Of a stretch of 64,000 nucleotides of DNA, positions 17,146-25,731 are shown piece after piece. A program made the position numbers and the translations under genes. Each line of letters begins with the position of its first letter. Position 1 is the stretch's first letter. The stretch comes from JAIBAJ01 sp965284645 (GTDB taxonomy: Bacteria; Bacteroidota; Bacteroidia; JAIBAJ01). Where the stretch lies: NCBI GenBank assembly GCA_965284645.1, contig OZ260106.1, positions 3,224,001 to 3,288,000 of the forward strand, given 5' to 3'. The notes beneath the pieces were generated by a model. It was not told the DNA's origin. It did no database searches and saw only the letters and a program-made list of their open reading frames with translations.

Positions 17146-20100
17146 TTACTTATCACCCGATTCGAAGAAAGCATTGCCATCTTCCTTCATTTGCTGGTAT
17201 ACAAGCTTGATTTTTTCCTTATCCTTGGAATAATCGTATCCAAAAATAATAACCAAATCCTTCAATTCCAATGTTTTATCTTGTACATCCAAACCACCAA
17301 CATAGGCCCAATACCTGTTTTTAGGTTCATTGTTGTAGGCATAACTAAACAGCTGGACCTTCATGGTTTTATGGTTGAAATCGAAAATCCTTTCCTCTTC
17401 AAACTTCAACTTTTCGGAATAAATTTCATCCGATTCAAAGGCATTTAACAAGGCAAGCCGGGCCAAATTGCGTTCGGTCCTATCCTTTTCAGGTATGAAA
17501 TTCAGTTTTTGGAGGTCGGCAATATTTTTAACCATTTCCCAAGCACTGTAGGGTTCCGACAAACCTTTTTTCCACAATTTTGAATCAATGAGCAGGTTGC
17601 GGTTCAGGCGGTACAGAATGATTTCGTCGACCAATTCAGCATACTGATGCGAAGCAATTTTTTCAACATATGGATCCAAATCGGGACGATTAAGGTTTCC
17701 AAAATACTGGATAATTGCCGCCAAAACAGCCTTGTAACTGTAGGCCGCAATCCCTTCCATTTCAATTGAATGCGCCAAGCTATCTAAACTAATTTGTATC
17801 CATTCCAAGCACTTGCTTTCCACCATTTTCTGGTCGAGATTGCTCACATTTAAACTATCCTTTTGGGCATTGATCCCATCAAGGAAAACCCAAGTCAATT
17901 CCCGGTTTTTAAGGCAAGCTTGGGCAATTTGGTTCAATTTACTTTCAAAAATAGCCTTGGAAGAAAAGAACTTTTCCAAAATCGTATGGGCTTTAAAATA
18001 GTATAATTGGCCAGGAATTCCCTTTTCGAGCCACGACAAAGCAAGATTAAGTTCCGTGCTATCGATACTCAAAAGAGTAATAAGAATGTCGGCTCTTAAG
18101 GAAGGTTTATCGTTGTACAATTGTTCCAATATTGGCAGACTTGCCTTTCTTTTCCATTGGCCCAATACCTCTAAAATACGCTGCTCCACCCGCCCTAAAC
18201 TTTCGAGCGAATCGGGAAAAGACTTAAATAAAGCTTGTTCCAGTAAGCTTGCATCAGAGGCCTCAGAGAAACGGTAATAGTCGGTTGCTTGGTAGGATTT
18301 GTTGTAAATAGCCGTGTCGGATTGCGATAAATCGTTGATCAATTGGGCTGTTTTGGACTGAAATGCATCAGGACCCTCGATTGCTTTTGTTAATTTTAAT
18401 TGAGTGATAATTTGATCGAACGAATGAGAGGCCAAGACTTCAGGTGTGGCATACCAAAATATCTCATAAAGCTTCATACCCGAAACCACGCTAATGTATT
18501 GCAATTGGTTTCGGGTTTGTTTCGGGTAAATAGTAAAAACCTGGCCTTTGCTTTTCGGGCCGAGTTGAATCGGATTGCCTACTGCGATAGAATCTTCAGC
18601 ATTTTTGTAAAACAGAGCCATTTCCTTAAAAAACGTATCGGTAGGAGCGATATAATAATAGGTAGGTAAGTCGGTAGTCTTCACCGAAAAAGTGCTGGCA
18701 TTGTCGAGATCAACAGAACCATAGCTTCGGTTAGGACCTAGATTTTCCAAATTCACCTGGGTTACTTCAGTTAGGGAATCGGTAAGTTCGGGTTTAGAAG
18801 GCAGTAAAATTTCTAAGCCTTCAATTTCATAAGGTTTATAGGCTTGCTTTTTAAACGGGATGGTGGCCATAGAGTTAAGAAAGAAGTCGCCATTTTCCCA
18901 GGAAGCACCTTTGGCATGTTGGGCCATAAGCAAGTAAAAACGGTTACCTCGTAGAAAAAACCTTGCTTTCATTTCCAATCCCGCTTCCTGTTTGATAGTA
19001 TCGGGTTCGTAACCAAAGGCTTGTTCCAAATCAAAACGCTTTGATTTTTTGGGATCAAAGGAATAATCCTCGCCAAACATTCCGCCAAAAAAGCGATTAA
19101 AGGTGAGGGAGTCGTTTGAATAGTAGTAACCTTTGGGTAAATCTTTCCAGGTAAAGAAGAACATTTCTTGCTTAGCCAAGTCCATGCTTGTGTAGAAATG
19201 CGTTGTGGTTTTCTCCTTTTGGTCTTCCCCAGGAACTTCTAAATCTTGGTAATAGGGTTTAACCGGAAATTTTAGTTGAACTGCGGCATCATCGTAAGTA
19301 TAGGTGTCCCAATTTCTTTCTGTGGATGGCTTTTGGGGTTCGAAGAGTTGGAGGGAATTAAAGAACCGTTGGGCTTCGGGAGAGGTGTAATCTTCCTTAC
19401 TTAATCCGGAAAGAAACAGATAAAGACGACCATTTCCTAAAAAGGCTTTTGTTAAGGCTTCGTTTTCTTCCGACAAATCAGAAAAGACAATCTCAATTCC
19501 TTGGTATCCTTGGTAGGTAATTTTCTTATGAGAAAGCACTTTTCTACCTTGGCCATCGAGGCGTTTGACCATATCGGTAAAAGCTTGGTCGTAATCCAAA
19601 TTGGCTGCTGTAGGAATAGAATAGAAACAGTAAAAAGGCCCTTGTAAGAAACTTTGGCTCATTTTCATTTCCAAAGCCCCACCAAACATCGCATAGGTTT
19701 GGGGTTTAAAAGGTACATCAACCGAAAAACCGGCCGAAGAATCGACATAGCTTTCCCAGTTTGCGATTCGTTCCATTTGATCATTCAACAAGGAATCGGA
19801 AATTCCACTAAAACTGGCATTAATTTTTGTGAGGGTGTACCCTTTTGCACGGAGTAGTTCAATAATCCCGTTTGGTCCGGGTAAATGGGCGCAACCCACG
19901 GCTGTAAACACCGATTGCTGGTTTAATAGTCCTTCCAATCGGTCAACCATAACCCTATTCCGATTATCGAGTAGGATTTCTTCGTAGCTGAGGTTAAGTT
20001 TCCGATACATGCGATAAATTTCTTGAATGTCGCCCGAACGGTATAATTCAACCAATTCCGCTTTCAAACTCAAAAACTTGGGCAAACTATCGATCAGGTC

Positions 20101-20724
20101 CTTAACATTTGCTTTTGTTTCCTCGTCCAAAATAGAATCTTTAAGGGATAATTGTTCTTCGACTCTTTCCAATCCTATGGTTTTCACTTTGTGGTTTGCG
20201 GCGAAATTGTAGAGATAGGCATCAAGGAAAACGGGCATGGTTTCCTTTTCATCCGGACTCATTCGATCAAGAATATCCCGTATTTGTCGGAAGGATTTGT
20301 TTTTGAACATTTTCCTAGCCAGACCAAATTTGGAGGTTTTTTTTTCAACTTCTTTGAGTTCTTCATCTGAAAAAAGCTCCGTTTGAAAAATCCGCTTTTC
20401 TGCCTTTTCAAACATATTTCTTATCAATTGGGCATTGAGCGTATCAAAATCCAATTCAAGGGCCAAAACATCAGCGGAAAGCAGTTTTACCAATACCGAA
20501 TCCGAAAATTCAAACACCCGTTTATCCTTCAGATGCATGGTACCGAACAGATAGGAAGGCTTGGCTAGGTCGTTCCGTTCAATCTTCCAAAGCAAGGAAT
20601 AATTGGGTTTATTGGTTTTAGGGTTAGGCGTTTGAGCGAGTAAGGAAAAATGGGACAATAAGCCAAGCAGAACAAGGATTATATACGAACCAAATCGAAC
20701 ATTCAGGTTTAAAGAAAAGGGCAT
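17146..20724 (-). CDS. TraB/GumN-like protein with three repeated modules and a helical C-terminus
   Basis: The 1192-aa exported protein has a signal peptide (about 1-31). A TraB/GumN domain follows (42-300) with the paired motifs GTMH (61-64) and GCAHLPG (277-283), the presumed metal or catalytic elements of this erythromycin-esterase/Tiki-related superfamily. Three tandem modules follow, each opening with an extended strand of the form V-x-(F/L)-P-x-K-P, near 323-460, 472-623 and 630-790. The last 400 residues are helix-rich with HEAT-like spacing (PILEQLYNDKPSLRADILITLL). Ordinary TraB/GumN proteins are about 300 aa, so this is a large fusion. Function is unknown; protease-like activity is suggested for relatives. 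Confidence 0.75.
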   Translation of the reverse strand: MPFSLNLNVRFGSYIILVLLGLLSHFSLLAQTPNPKTNKPNYSLLWKIERNDLAKPSYLFGTMHLKDKRVFEFSDSVLVKLLSADVLALELDFDTLNAQLIRNMFEKAEKRIFQTELFSDEELKEVEKKTSKFGLARKMFKNKSFRQIRDILDRMSPDEKETMPVFLDAYLYNFAANHKVKTIGLERVEEQLSLKDSILDEETKANVKDLIDSLPKFLSLKAELVELYRSGDIQEIYRMYRKLNLSYEEILLDNRNRVMVDRLEGLLNQQSVFTAVGCAHLPGPNGIIELLRAKGYTLTKINASFSGISDSLLNDQMERIANWESYVDSSAGFSVDVPFKPQTYAMFGGALEMKMSQSFLQGPFYCFYSIPTAANLDYDQAFTDMVKRLDGQGRKVLSHKKITYQGYQGIEIVFSDLSEENEALTKAFLGNGRLYLFLSGLSKEDYTSPEAQRFFNSLQLFEPQKPSTERNWDTYTYDDAAVQLKFPVKPYYQDLEVPGEDQKEKTTTHFYTSMDLAKQEMFFFTWKDLPKGYYYSNDSLTFNRFFGGMFGEDYSFDPKKSKRFDLEQAFGYEPDTIKQEAGLEMKARFFLRGNRFYLLMAQHAKGASWENGDFFLNSMATIPFKKQAYKPYEIEGLEILLPSKPELTDSLTEVTQVNLENLGPNRSYGSVDLDNASTFSVKTTDLPTYYYIAPTDTFFKEMALFYKNAEDSIAVGNPIQLGPKSKGQVFTIYPKQTRNQLQYISVVSGMKLYEIFWYATPEVLASHSFDQIITQLKLTKAIEGPDAFQSKTAQLINDLSQSDTAIYNKSYQATDYYRFSEASDASLLEQALFKSFPDSLESLGRVEQRILEVLGQWKRKASLPILEQLYNDKPSLRADILITLLSIDSTELNLALSWLEKGIPGQLYYFKAHTILEKFFSSKAIFESKLNQIAQACLKNRELTWVFLDGINAQKDSLNVSNLDQKMVESKCLEWIQISLDSLAHSIEMEGIAAYSYKAVLAAIIQYFGNLNRPDLDPYVEKIASHQYAELVDEIILYRLNRNLLIDSKLWKKGLSEPYSAWEMVKNIADLQKLNFIPEKDRTERNLARLALLNAFESDEIYSEKLKFEEERIFDFNHKTMKVQLFSYAYNNEPKNRYWAYVGGLDVQDKTLELKDLVIIFGYDYSKDKEKIKLVYQQMKEDGNAFFESGDK

Positions 20725-20764
20725 TGGACGAAAATACAGGTAAATTGTATTTCCTTTTTAAAAT

Positions 20765-21301
20765 TCATCCATTTTTTGCCTGAAATTCTAGCCTCGTTGT
20801 TTCCAACAATTCAAGGCATTGGGCAACGGATAGTGCTTGGGTATCCAAACGAAGGTCGAATTCGAATGGGGCTTCAAAACCTTGTCCAAGACCGGTAAAA
20901 TTATTCTGTTGGCTTTGAAGGTTTTTTCGATACATTCCTTTAGGATCTCTTTCCATACAAAGGGCAAGCGGTGCATCAACAAAAACCAAAATAAACCGAT
21001 TTTTACCGATTGAACTTTCCGCGCTTTGACGGATGGCATTGGTTGGACTAACAAAGGAATTGAGCACCGTTAATCCATTGTGCAATAAAATTTTATTTAC
21101 TTCCGAAACCCGTCGGATATTTTCCATGCGGTCGTCGATAGAAAAGCCTAAATCCGAGCAAAGTCCTTTTCGAACTTCATCACCATCTAAATGGGTGGCT
21201 TGGATTCCAAGTTGGCGGAGTTTTTCCAAATAGGCCATGGCCAAGGTGGTTTTTCCTGAGCCTGGCAATCCTGTAAACCAAATACAAACGGGTGAATTCA
21301 A
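20765..21301 (-). CDS. cysC: Adenylylsulfate kinase
   Basis: Phosphorylates APS to PAPS. The 178-aa protein has the P-loop GLPGSGKTT (11-19), DGDEVRKGL, the SxDDRxxNIRR-type string (FSIDDRMENIRRV), the SFVSPT strand-loop and DAPLALCMERDPKGMYRK, all characteristic. It lies 1 nt downstream of ftsY on the same strand. No sulfate adenylyltransferase (cysD/cysN) or sulfotransferase is nearby, so whether PAPS serves assimilation or sulfation cannot be told. Confidence 0.92.
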   Translation of the reverse strand: MNSPVCIWFTGLPGSGKTTLAMAYLEKLRQLGIQATHLDGDEVRKGLCSDLGFSIDDRMENIRRVSEVNKILLHNGLTVLNSFVSPTNAIRQSAESSIGKNRFILVFVDAPLALCMERDPKGMYRKNLQSQQNNFTGLGQGFEAPFEFDLRLDTQALSVAQCLELLETTRLEFQAKNG

Positions 21302-21302
21302 G

Positions 21303-22256
21303 TTATTCTTTGAAAAGTGAATCTACGAATTCGTATTTATGGAACACTTGAAGGTCTTCCATCTTCTCCCCTACTCCAATGTATTTCACAGGAATTTTGA
21401 ACTGATCAGAAATACCGATTACCACTCCTCCTTTGGCGGTTCCATCCAATTTGGTTACGGCCAAGGCATTCACTTCGGTAGCGGCTGTAAATTGTTTGGC
21501 TTGTTCGAAGGCATTTTGTCCAGTAGAGCCATCTAGCACCAGCAATATTTCGTGTGGTGCATCCGGAACAACCTTCTTCATAACGTTTTTGATTTTACTC
21601 AATTCGTTCATCAGGCCAACTTTATTGTGGAGTCGTCCGGCCGTATCGATAATTACCACGTCGGAGTTACGGGCTTTAGCAGCATTGAGTGTATCAAAAG
21701 CAACCGCGGCGGGGTCGGCCCCCATACCTTGGCTGATAGCAGGCACATCGGCACGTTGAGCCCAAACCAAAAGTTGGTCAACTGCGGCGGCACGAAAGGT
21801 ATCTGCGGCGCCCAATAATACTGACTTTCCTCTACGTTTGAAGTTGTGTGCCAGCTTGCCGATGGTGGTTGTTTTTCCCACACCGTTTACACCGACTACC
21901 ATAATAACATAGGGCTTTTTATCGGCTGGAACCTCAAAATCGACTTGGGTACCGTTGTTATTTTCTTCGAGCAGGGAGGCAATTTCCTCTTTCAGGATTT
22001 TATTGAGCTGGTCGGTACCAAAGTATTTATCTTCAGCTACGCGGTTTTCGATACGTTTGATGATTTTCAAAGTAGTTTCAACTCCCACATCGCTGGTAAC
22101 CAAGATTTCTTCCAGGTTATCGAGCACTTCATCATCTACCCGACTTTTACCGAGCACCGCTTTGGTAAGCCTACCAAACAACCCTTCCCGGGTCTTTTCC
22201 AAACCTTGGTCGAGTGTTTCTTTTTTCTCTTTACTGAAAAAACTAAAAAATCCCAT
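21303..22256 (-). CDS. ftsY: Signal recognition particle receptor FtsY
   Basis: FtsY docks SRP-ribosome complexes at the inner membrane. The 317-aa SRP GTPase has a short N-terminal basic/amphipathic segment (MGFFSFFSKEKKE), the helical N domain (LEEILVTSDVGVETT), the G domain with GVNGVGKTTTIGKLA, DTFRAAAVDQL, DTAGRLHNK, TKLDGTAKGG and the closing IPVKYIGVGEKMEDLQVF. The long acidic A domain of E. coli FtsY is missing, as usual in this phylum. It is separated from the upstream DUF4295 gene by a terminator, so it likely has its own promoter. Confidence 0.96.
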   Translation of the reverse strand: MGFFSFFSKEKKETLDQGLEKTREGLFGRLTKAVLGKSRVDDEVLDNLEEILVTSDVGVETTLKIIKRIENRVAEDKYFGTDQLNKILKEEIASLLEENNNGTQVDFEVPADKKPYVIMVVGVNGVGKTTTIGKLAHNFKRRGKSVLLGAADTFRAAAVDQLLVWAQRADVPAISQGMGADPAAVAFDTLNAAKARNSDVVIIDTAGRLHNKVGLMNELSKIKNVMKKVVPDAPHEILLVLDGSTGQNAFEQAKQFTAATEVNALAVTKLDGTAKGGVVIGISDQFKIPVKYIGVGEKMEDLQVFHKYEFVDSLFKE

Positions 22257-22391
22257 CTGTAAATATATGCAAAATTACAAAAAACCCCGAAAAAGCTTAA
22301 GATCGGCATCAACGACCAAGAGTTTCCACTTGGGGGTATTTCCAGCTAGATCAACTGGATTAGGACAGAAGTCCTGTATTGAAACAATTTG

Positions 22392-22432
22392 AAAAAAAAC
22401 AAGAAAAGCCCCAACCTTTCGGATGGAGCCTT
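22392..22432 (-). terminator. Rho-independent terminator after DUF4295
   Basis: On the minus strand a hairpin with GAAA loop (CCATCCGAAAGGTTGG core, extended by AAGGCTC / GGGCTT with one bulge) is followed by a T-rich tract ending in TTTTTTTT. It lies 25 nt after the DUF4295 stop. Confidence 0.75.
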
Positions 22433-22457
22433 CTTGCTACCATGAAAACAACAAATC

Positions 22458-22616
22458 TTAATTTGATTCTTTCAAAAAGTCTTTAATATGATCGTTGTGC
22501 ACCACTTCTTCTTTGAAGTTGTACGCACCAGTTTCTTGGTTTTTAACCATTTTGATTACCTTGGTATAGTTACGGCCAGTGCCGGATTTCAAGGTAGCCA
22601 CTACTTTCTTAGCCAT
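22458..22616 (-). CDS. DUF4295 family small protein
   Basis: A 52-aa basic protein, MAKKVVATLKSGTG at the start and DHIKDFLKESN at the end. It belongs to the short DUF4295 family that in Bacteroidota sits between rpmG and ftsY. The protein is lysine-rich and probably ribosome-associated by context only. It follows rpmG by 31 nt on the same strand and is closed by a strong terminator. Confidence 0.85.
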   Translation of the reverse strand: MAKKVVATLKSGTGRNYTKVIKMVKNQETGAYNFKEEVVHNDHIKDFLKESN

Positions 22617-22647
22617 CTGCTTTTTCTATTAATCGTTGGTAAATATA

Positions 22648-22830
22648 TTACTTAATTTCTTTATGAACAGTCACTTTTTTCAAAACTGGGTTGAACTTTT
22701 TCAACTCAATTCTTTCAGGAGTGTTTTTCTTGTTCTTGGTCGTTACGTATCTTGAAGTACCTGGAACGCCAGAAGTCTTGTGCTCAGTGCATTCTAGGAT
22801 AACTTGGATTCTATTGCCTTTCTTTGCCAT
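22648..22830 (-). CDS. rpmG: 50S ribosomal protein L33
   Basis: The 60-aa protein is MAKKGNRIQVILECTE..., with the L33 pattern RYVTTKNKKNTPERIELKKFNP and a basic tail. The zinc cysteines of the C+ form are absent (only one Cys), so this is the zinc-free type. In relatives rpmB (L28) precedes rpmG; here upstream is the divergent dnaG instead, so rpmB must be elsewhere. It has a near-consensus promoter 21 nt upstream and forms a two-gene operon with DUF4295. Confidence 0.93.
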   Translation of the reverse strand: MAKKGNRIQVILECTEHKTSGVPGTSRYVTTKNKKNTPERIELKKFNPVLKKVTVHKEIK

Positions 22831-22850
22831 TGTATCAAAAAATTGGGGTG

Positions 22851-22858
22851 CAAATGTA
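22851..22858 (-). promoter_or_regulatory. Promoter -7 box of rpmG-DUF4295
   Basis: On the minus strand TACATTTG, a perfect match to TAnnTTTG, lies 20 nt before the rpmG start codon. Confidence 0.6.
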
Positions 22859-22992
22859 AAGTTTTTTTCAATTTAAAAAATATTTTCTTTATTGAATTTC
22901 ATGTTTTTTGGAGCATCTTTGTAAATTGCTTTCCCGATGGAGACAAAAATAGACAAAAAAATAAATTAGGCGCTTTACCTTTACCCCCTCCA

Positions 22993-24459
22993 ATGATTGA
23001 TAAACCCACCGTAGAAAAAATCTTCGACACCGCCCGTATAGAGGAGGTTGTAGGGGATTTTGTGCACCTCAAAAAACGAGGCGCCAACTACATGGGGCTT
23101 TGTCCATTTCACAACGAAAAATCACCTTCCTTCACCGTATCGGCCGTAAAAGGCATTTACAAATGTTTTGGCTGCGGCAAAGGTGGTAATTCGGTGCAGT
23201 TTGTTATGGACCACGAACACCTGGGCTATGCCGATGCCCTGCGCTGGTTGGCCCGGAAATACAATATCGAAATCAAAGAGAAGGAAATAAGTGTGGAAGA
23301 ACTCCAAGCCAACAACGAACGCGAAAGTTTGATGCTGGTGAGTGAATTCGCCCGAAAATTCTTCTCGCAATCTCTACTCGAAAGCGAAGAAGGCAAAGCC
23401 ATTGGTTTAAGCTATTTCAAAGAAAGAGGCTTCCCCGATGCCATTATCGAAAAATTCCAACTGGGCTACAGTCCCGAAAGCAGAAAAGCCTTATTAAATG
23501 CCGCTACTGAAGCCGGCTATAAACAAGAATACCTGGTAAAAACTGGACTCTGCTACGAAAACGAAAACGGGGTTGGCGATCGGTTTGCGGGTCGGGTGAT
23601 GTTTCCTATCCACAACATTGCGGGTCGTGCCATTGCCTTTGGTGGACGCACCTTGCGAACCGATAAAAAGGTAGCCAAATACGTCAATTCGCCCGAATCG
23701 GAAATTTACACTAAAAGCAAAGTGGTGTATGGTATTTACCAAGCCAAAAATGCCATTGTAAAAGAAGACCTTTGCTATTTAGTGGAAGGCTATGTGGATG
23801 TAGTAAGCATGCATATTGCCGGGGTAGAAAACGTGGTAGCCAGCAGTGGCACTTCCCTCACCGTCGAACAAATTCGGCTTATCAAAAGGTATACGCCCAA
23901 CATTACCATATTATACGATGGCGACTCCGCTGGTATCAAAGCCAGTTTCCGTGGTATTGATTTGGTGCTCGAAGAGGGCATGAATGTAAAGGTGCTTCTT
24001 TTTCCTGATGGCGACGACCCCGATAGCTATTCACGGAAAGTGAGTACCACCGAGTTTCAAGACTTCATTAAAAAGAATGCCAAGGATTTTATTGCCTTCA
24101 AAACCTCCATCCTACTCGAAGATACCCAAGGCGATCCTATCAAAAAATCGGGCTTGATTCACGAAATAGTTGGTTCGGTGGCCCTCATTCCCGACCCCAT
24201 TGTACGTTCGGTGTATATCAAGGAAACCAGCCGTTTGATGGAAATCGACGAGCAGATTATCCTCGCCGAAATGAACAAGTTGAGGCGGCGAAATGTGGAG
24301 AAAAAAGCCAAGGACGATCAGCTTTCCAAGCCACAAACCCAAAGCCAATATCCAACTCAGGGTCCGGGCGACTACCCACCCGATGTGCCTCCACCCGATA
24401 TATTCGAAGGCAAACCTACCGAAACCCGACAAGCCGAACACCAGGAAAAGGCTTGGTAG
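22993..24459 (+). CDS. dnaG: DNA primase DnaG, N-terminal part (zinc-binding and TOPRIM), frame interrupted
   Basis: Primase synthesises RNA primers for replication. This 488-aa frame holds the CHC2 zinc domain (CPFHNEKSPSF ... YKCFGCGKGG). The catalytic core follows: the EGYVDVVSMH TOPRIM Glu motif, the SSGTSLT string and DGDSAGIKAS. The linker is then polar (PQTQSQYPTQGPGDYPPDVPPPD). The frame stops at TAG 24457 right where the helicase-interaction domain should begin, and that domain continues in the -1 frame from 24453. The start at 22993 (MIDKPTVEKI) is the family start; the frame is open further upstream but without homology. Either a one-base deletion in the GGAAAAGG run or a programmed frameshift explains the split. 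Confidence 0.9.
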   Translation: MIDKPTVEKIFDTARIEEVVGDFVHLKKRGANYMGLCPFHNEKSPSFTVSAVKGIYKCFGCGKGGNSVQFVMDHEHLGYADALRWLARKYNIEIKEKEISVEELQANNERESLMLVSEFARKFFSQSLLESEEGKAIGLSYFKERGFPDAIIEKFQLGYSPESRKALLNAATEAGYKQEYLVKTGLCYENENGVGDRFAGRVMFPIHNIAGRAIAFGGRTLRTDKKVAKYVNSPESEIYTKSKVVYGIYQAKNAIVKEDLCYLVEGYVDVVSMHIAGVENVVASSGTSLTVEQIRLIKRYTPNITILYDGDSAGIKASFRGIDLVLEEGMNVKVLLFPDGDDPDSYSRKVSTTEFQDFIKKNAKDFIAFKTSILLEDTQGDPIKKSGLIHEIVGSVALIPDPIVRSVYIKETSRLMEIDEQIILAEMNKLRRRNVEKKAKDDQLSKPQTQSQYPTQGPGDYPPDVPPPDIFEGKPTETRQAEHQEKAW

Positions 24460-25124
24460 AAAAACTCATCAAATACGGAAACCGCGAGTTGATCTTAGAC
24501 CAAGAAAATGAGGAGGGCGAAAAGCTTACCATACATGTGCCGGCAGCCGAGGTGATTGTGGCCGAACTTTCGCAAAGCGATATCGATTTCGAAAACCCCG
24601 ACTACCATATTATCCTAGATTTGGTAAAAGCTGAACTTGAAACCGGACATGTTCCCGATACCAATTTCTTTACCCGTCACCAAGAGCCCAAAATCAACCA
24701 TATTGCGGCCACCGTTTTATCCAATCCCGATATTTTGAGTCCGAATTGGGAGGAAAAATACCATATTCTTACCTCCTTGGAAGAAGACAATCCGGTTGAC
24801 ACCATTTATAAGGCCTTAAATTCCTTGCGCCAGGAGCATTTAATGAAGTTAAAAAACCAGGTTCAACTCGATTTAAAGACCAATTTTGAAAAGGAAACCG
24901 ACTTGCAACGCTATATTGTGGAGGTGGATAATAAATTGAGCAAAACCAATCCAGACACCCAGCAAGACGAGCATAACAATCTGCTAATCGACAAACAAGC
25001 TTTGCTGGCGGAAATGGAAAGCATCCAAGCCCAGGGCAACGAACTCTTGGTGCAATTGCGCAACATCGAATTGGGATTAAAGGATATTGCCTTTTACCGC
25101 TTGGGAAGGGTGATTATGCGGTAG
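24453..25124 (+). CDS. dnaG: DnaG C-terminal helicase-binding part in the -1 frame
   Basis: The 223-aa continuation (LVEKLIKYGNREL..., rich in helices, ending YRLGRVIMR) corresponds to the C-terminal domain of Bacteroidota primases, which binds DnaB helicase. Its first possible codon TTG overlaps the end of the upstream frame by 7 nt. Reading AAA GGC TTG GTA instead of AAG GCT TGG TAG joins the two as ...EKGLVEKLIKYG..., the expected uninterrupted sequence, about 710 aa in total. Alternatives: assembly error in an A run, a real mutation making two polypeptides with reinitiation at TTG, or recoding. Confidence 0.8.
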   Translation: MVEKLIKYGNRELILDQENEEGEKLTIHVPAAEVIVAELSQSDIDFENPDYHIILDLVKAELETGHVPDTNFFTRHQEPKINHIAATVLSNPDILSPNWEEKYHILTSLEEDNPVDTIYKALNSLRQEHLMKLKNQVQLDLKTNFEKETDLQRYIVEVDNKLSKTNPDTQQDEHNNLLIDKQALLAEMESIQAQGNELLVQLRNIELGLKDIAFYRLGRVIMR

Positions 25125-25154
25125 GATGGGAATTTGGGGAACTGAGAAGCTCTC

Positions 25155-25345
25155 CCCTCCCAATTTTTAATTCTCCATTTTTAATTTATAATTTTTAATT
25201 TCCATGCGGGCCCCTTTTCGCCAAAAAGTTTGGTTGGTTGAATGGGCATTTGCGCAAGGCGAAAAGGTCACGCTATCGCCCATACTCCTCGGTCTGCTCC
25301 GTGCCTACGCATCCCTGTGGGGTATTTGGCTCTATCGTTGCCCGG
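25155..25345 (+). repeat. Family A repeat, diverged copy A3 with AT-rich leader
   Basis: An AT-rich leader (CCAATTTTTAATTCT...AATTTTTAATT) precedes the box ATGCGGGCCCC (25204-) and a diverged core. The core keeps CTCCTCGGTCTGCTCCGTGCCT, CGCATCCCTGTGGG and CTCTATCGTTGCCCGG. The leader plus box aligns with the reverse complement of 38723-38770 (copy A4). It lies on the sense strand downstream of dnaG and forms the left border of the restriction island. Confidence 0.75.
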
Positions 25346-25731
25346 ACGGAGGAACGGGCATTGGTGGGGGAAATTGGGTTTGGTGCTTGAAGAAAATTGG
25401 GGGGGATAGCGTTTTGCAGCTCCCAAAGGGCGGGACTTTTTTACCACAAAACTTGATTTGAAAAACTAATGTTTGATTATCCACAAAACTGGCATACGAA
25501 GCACGAAACCCCACCTTTTGGGTAGGTGCTTCTACCACCAGTGCTTTCTTATATGTCGAGGTTTGTCTGTTCTGTTTTGCTTACTCTCATTTGTCTTATT
25601 TTCGTGCGGTTGGGCATTTTTTAAAATTTCTTTTTCTTTTGCGTTACCTTTGCAAGCTCTTTTAAAAGCTTTGGTTCAGCATTATCTTGTGAGGCTTTTA
25701 AATGTGCATGCAAAATGCGATGGCTATTTTT
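25346..25731. other. Intergenic stretch between repeat A3 and hsdR, no gene recognised
   Basis: Short open frames exist on both strands, but none has a recognisable product. A perfect -7-like box TACCTTTG (25645-25652, plus strand) points toward the 3' end of hsdR with no gene behind it. It may be the leftover promoter of a gene displaced when the island arrived. A small hairpin GGTAG / CTACC lies near 25520-25535. No terminator for hsdR is evident. Confidence 0.4.

Noticed and set aside
25204..25461. An 85-codon frame inside repeat A3
   Set aside because: It lies over the dispersed repeat, which also exists as non-coding copies with stops in the same frame.
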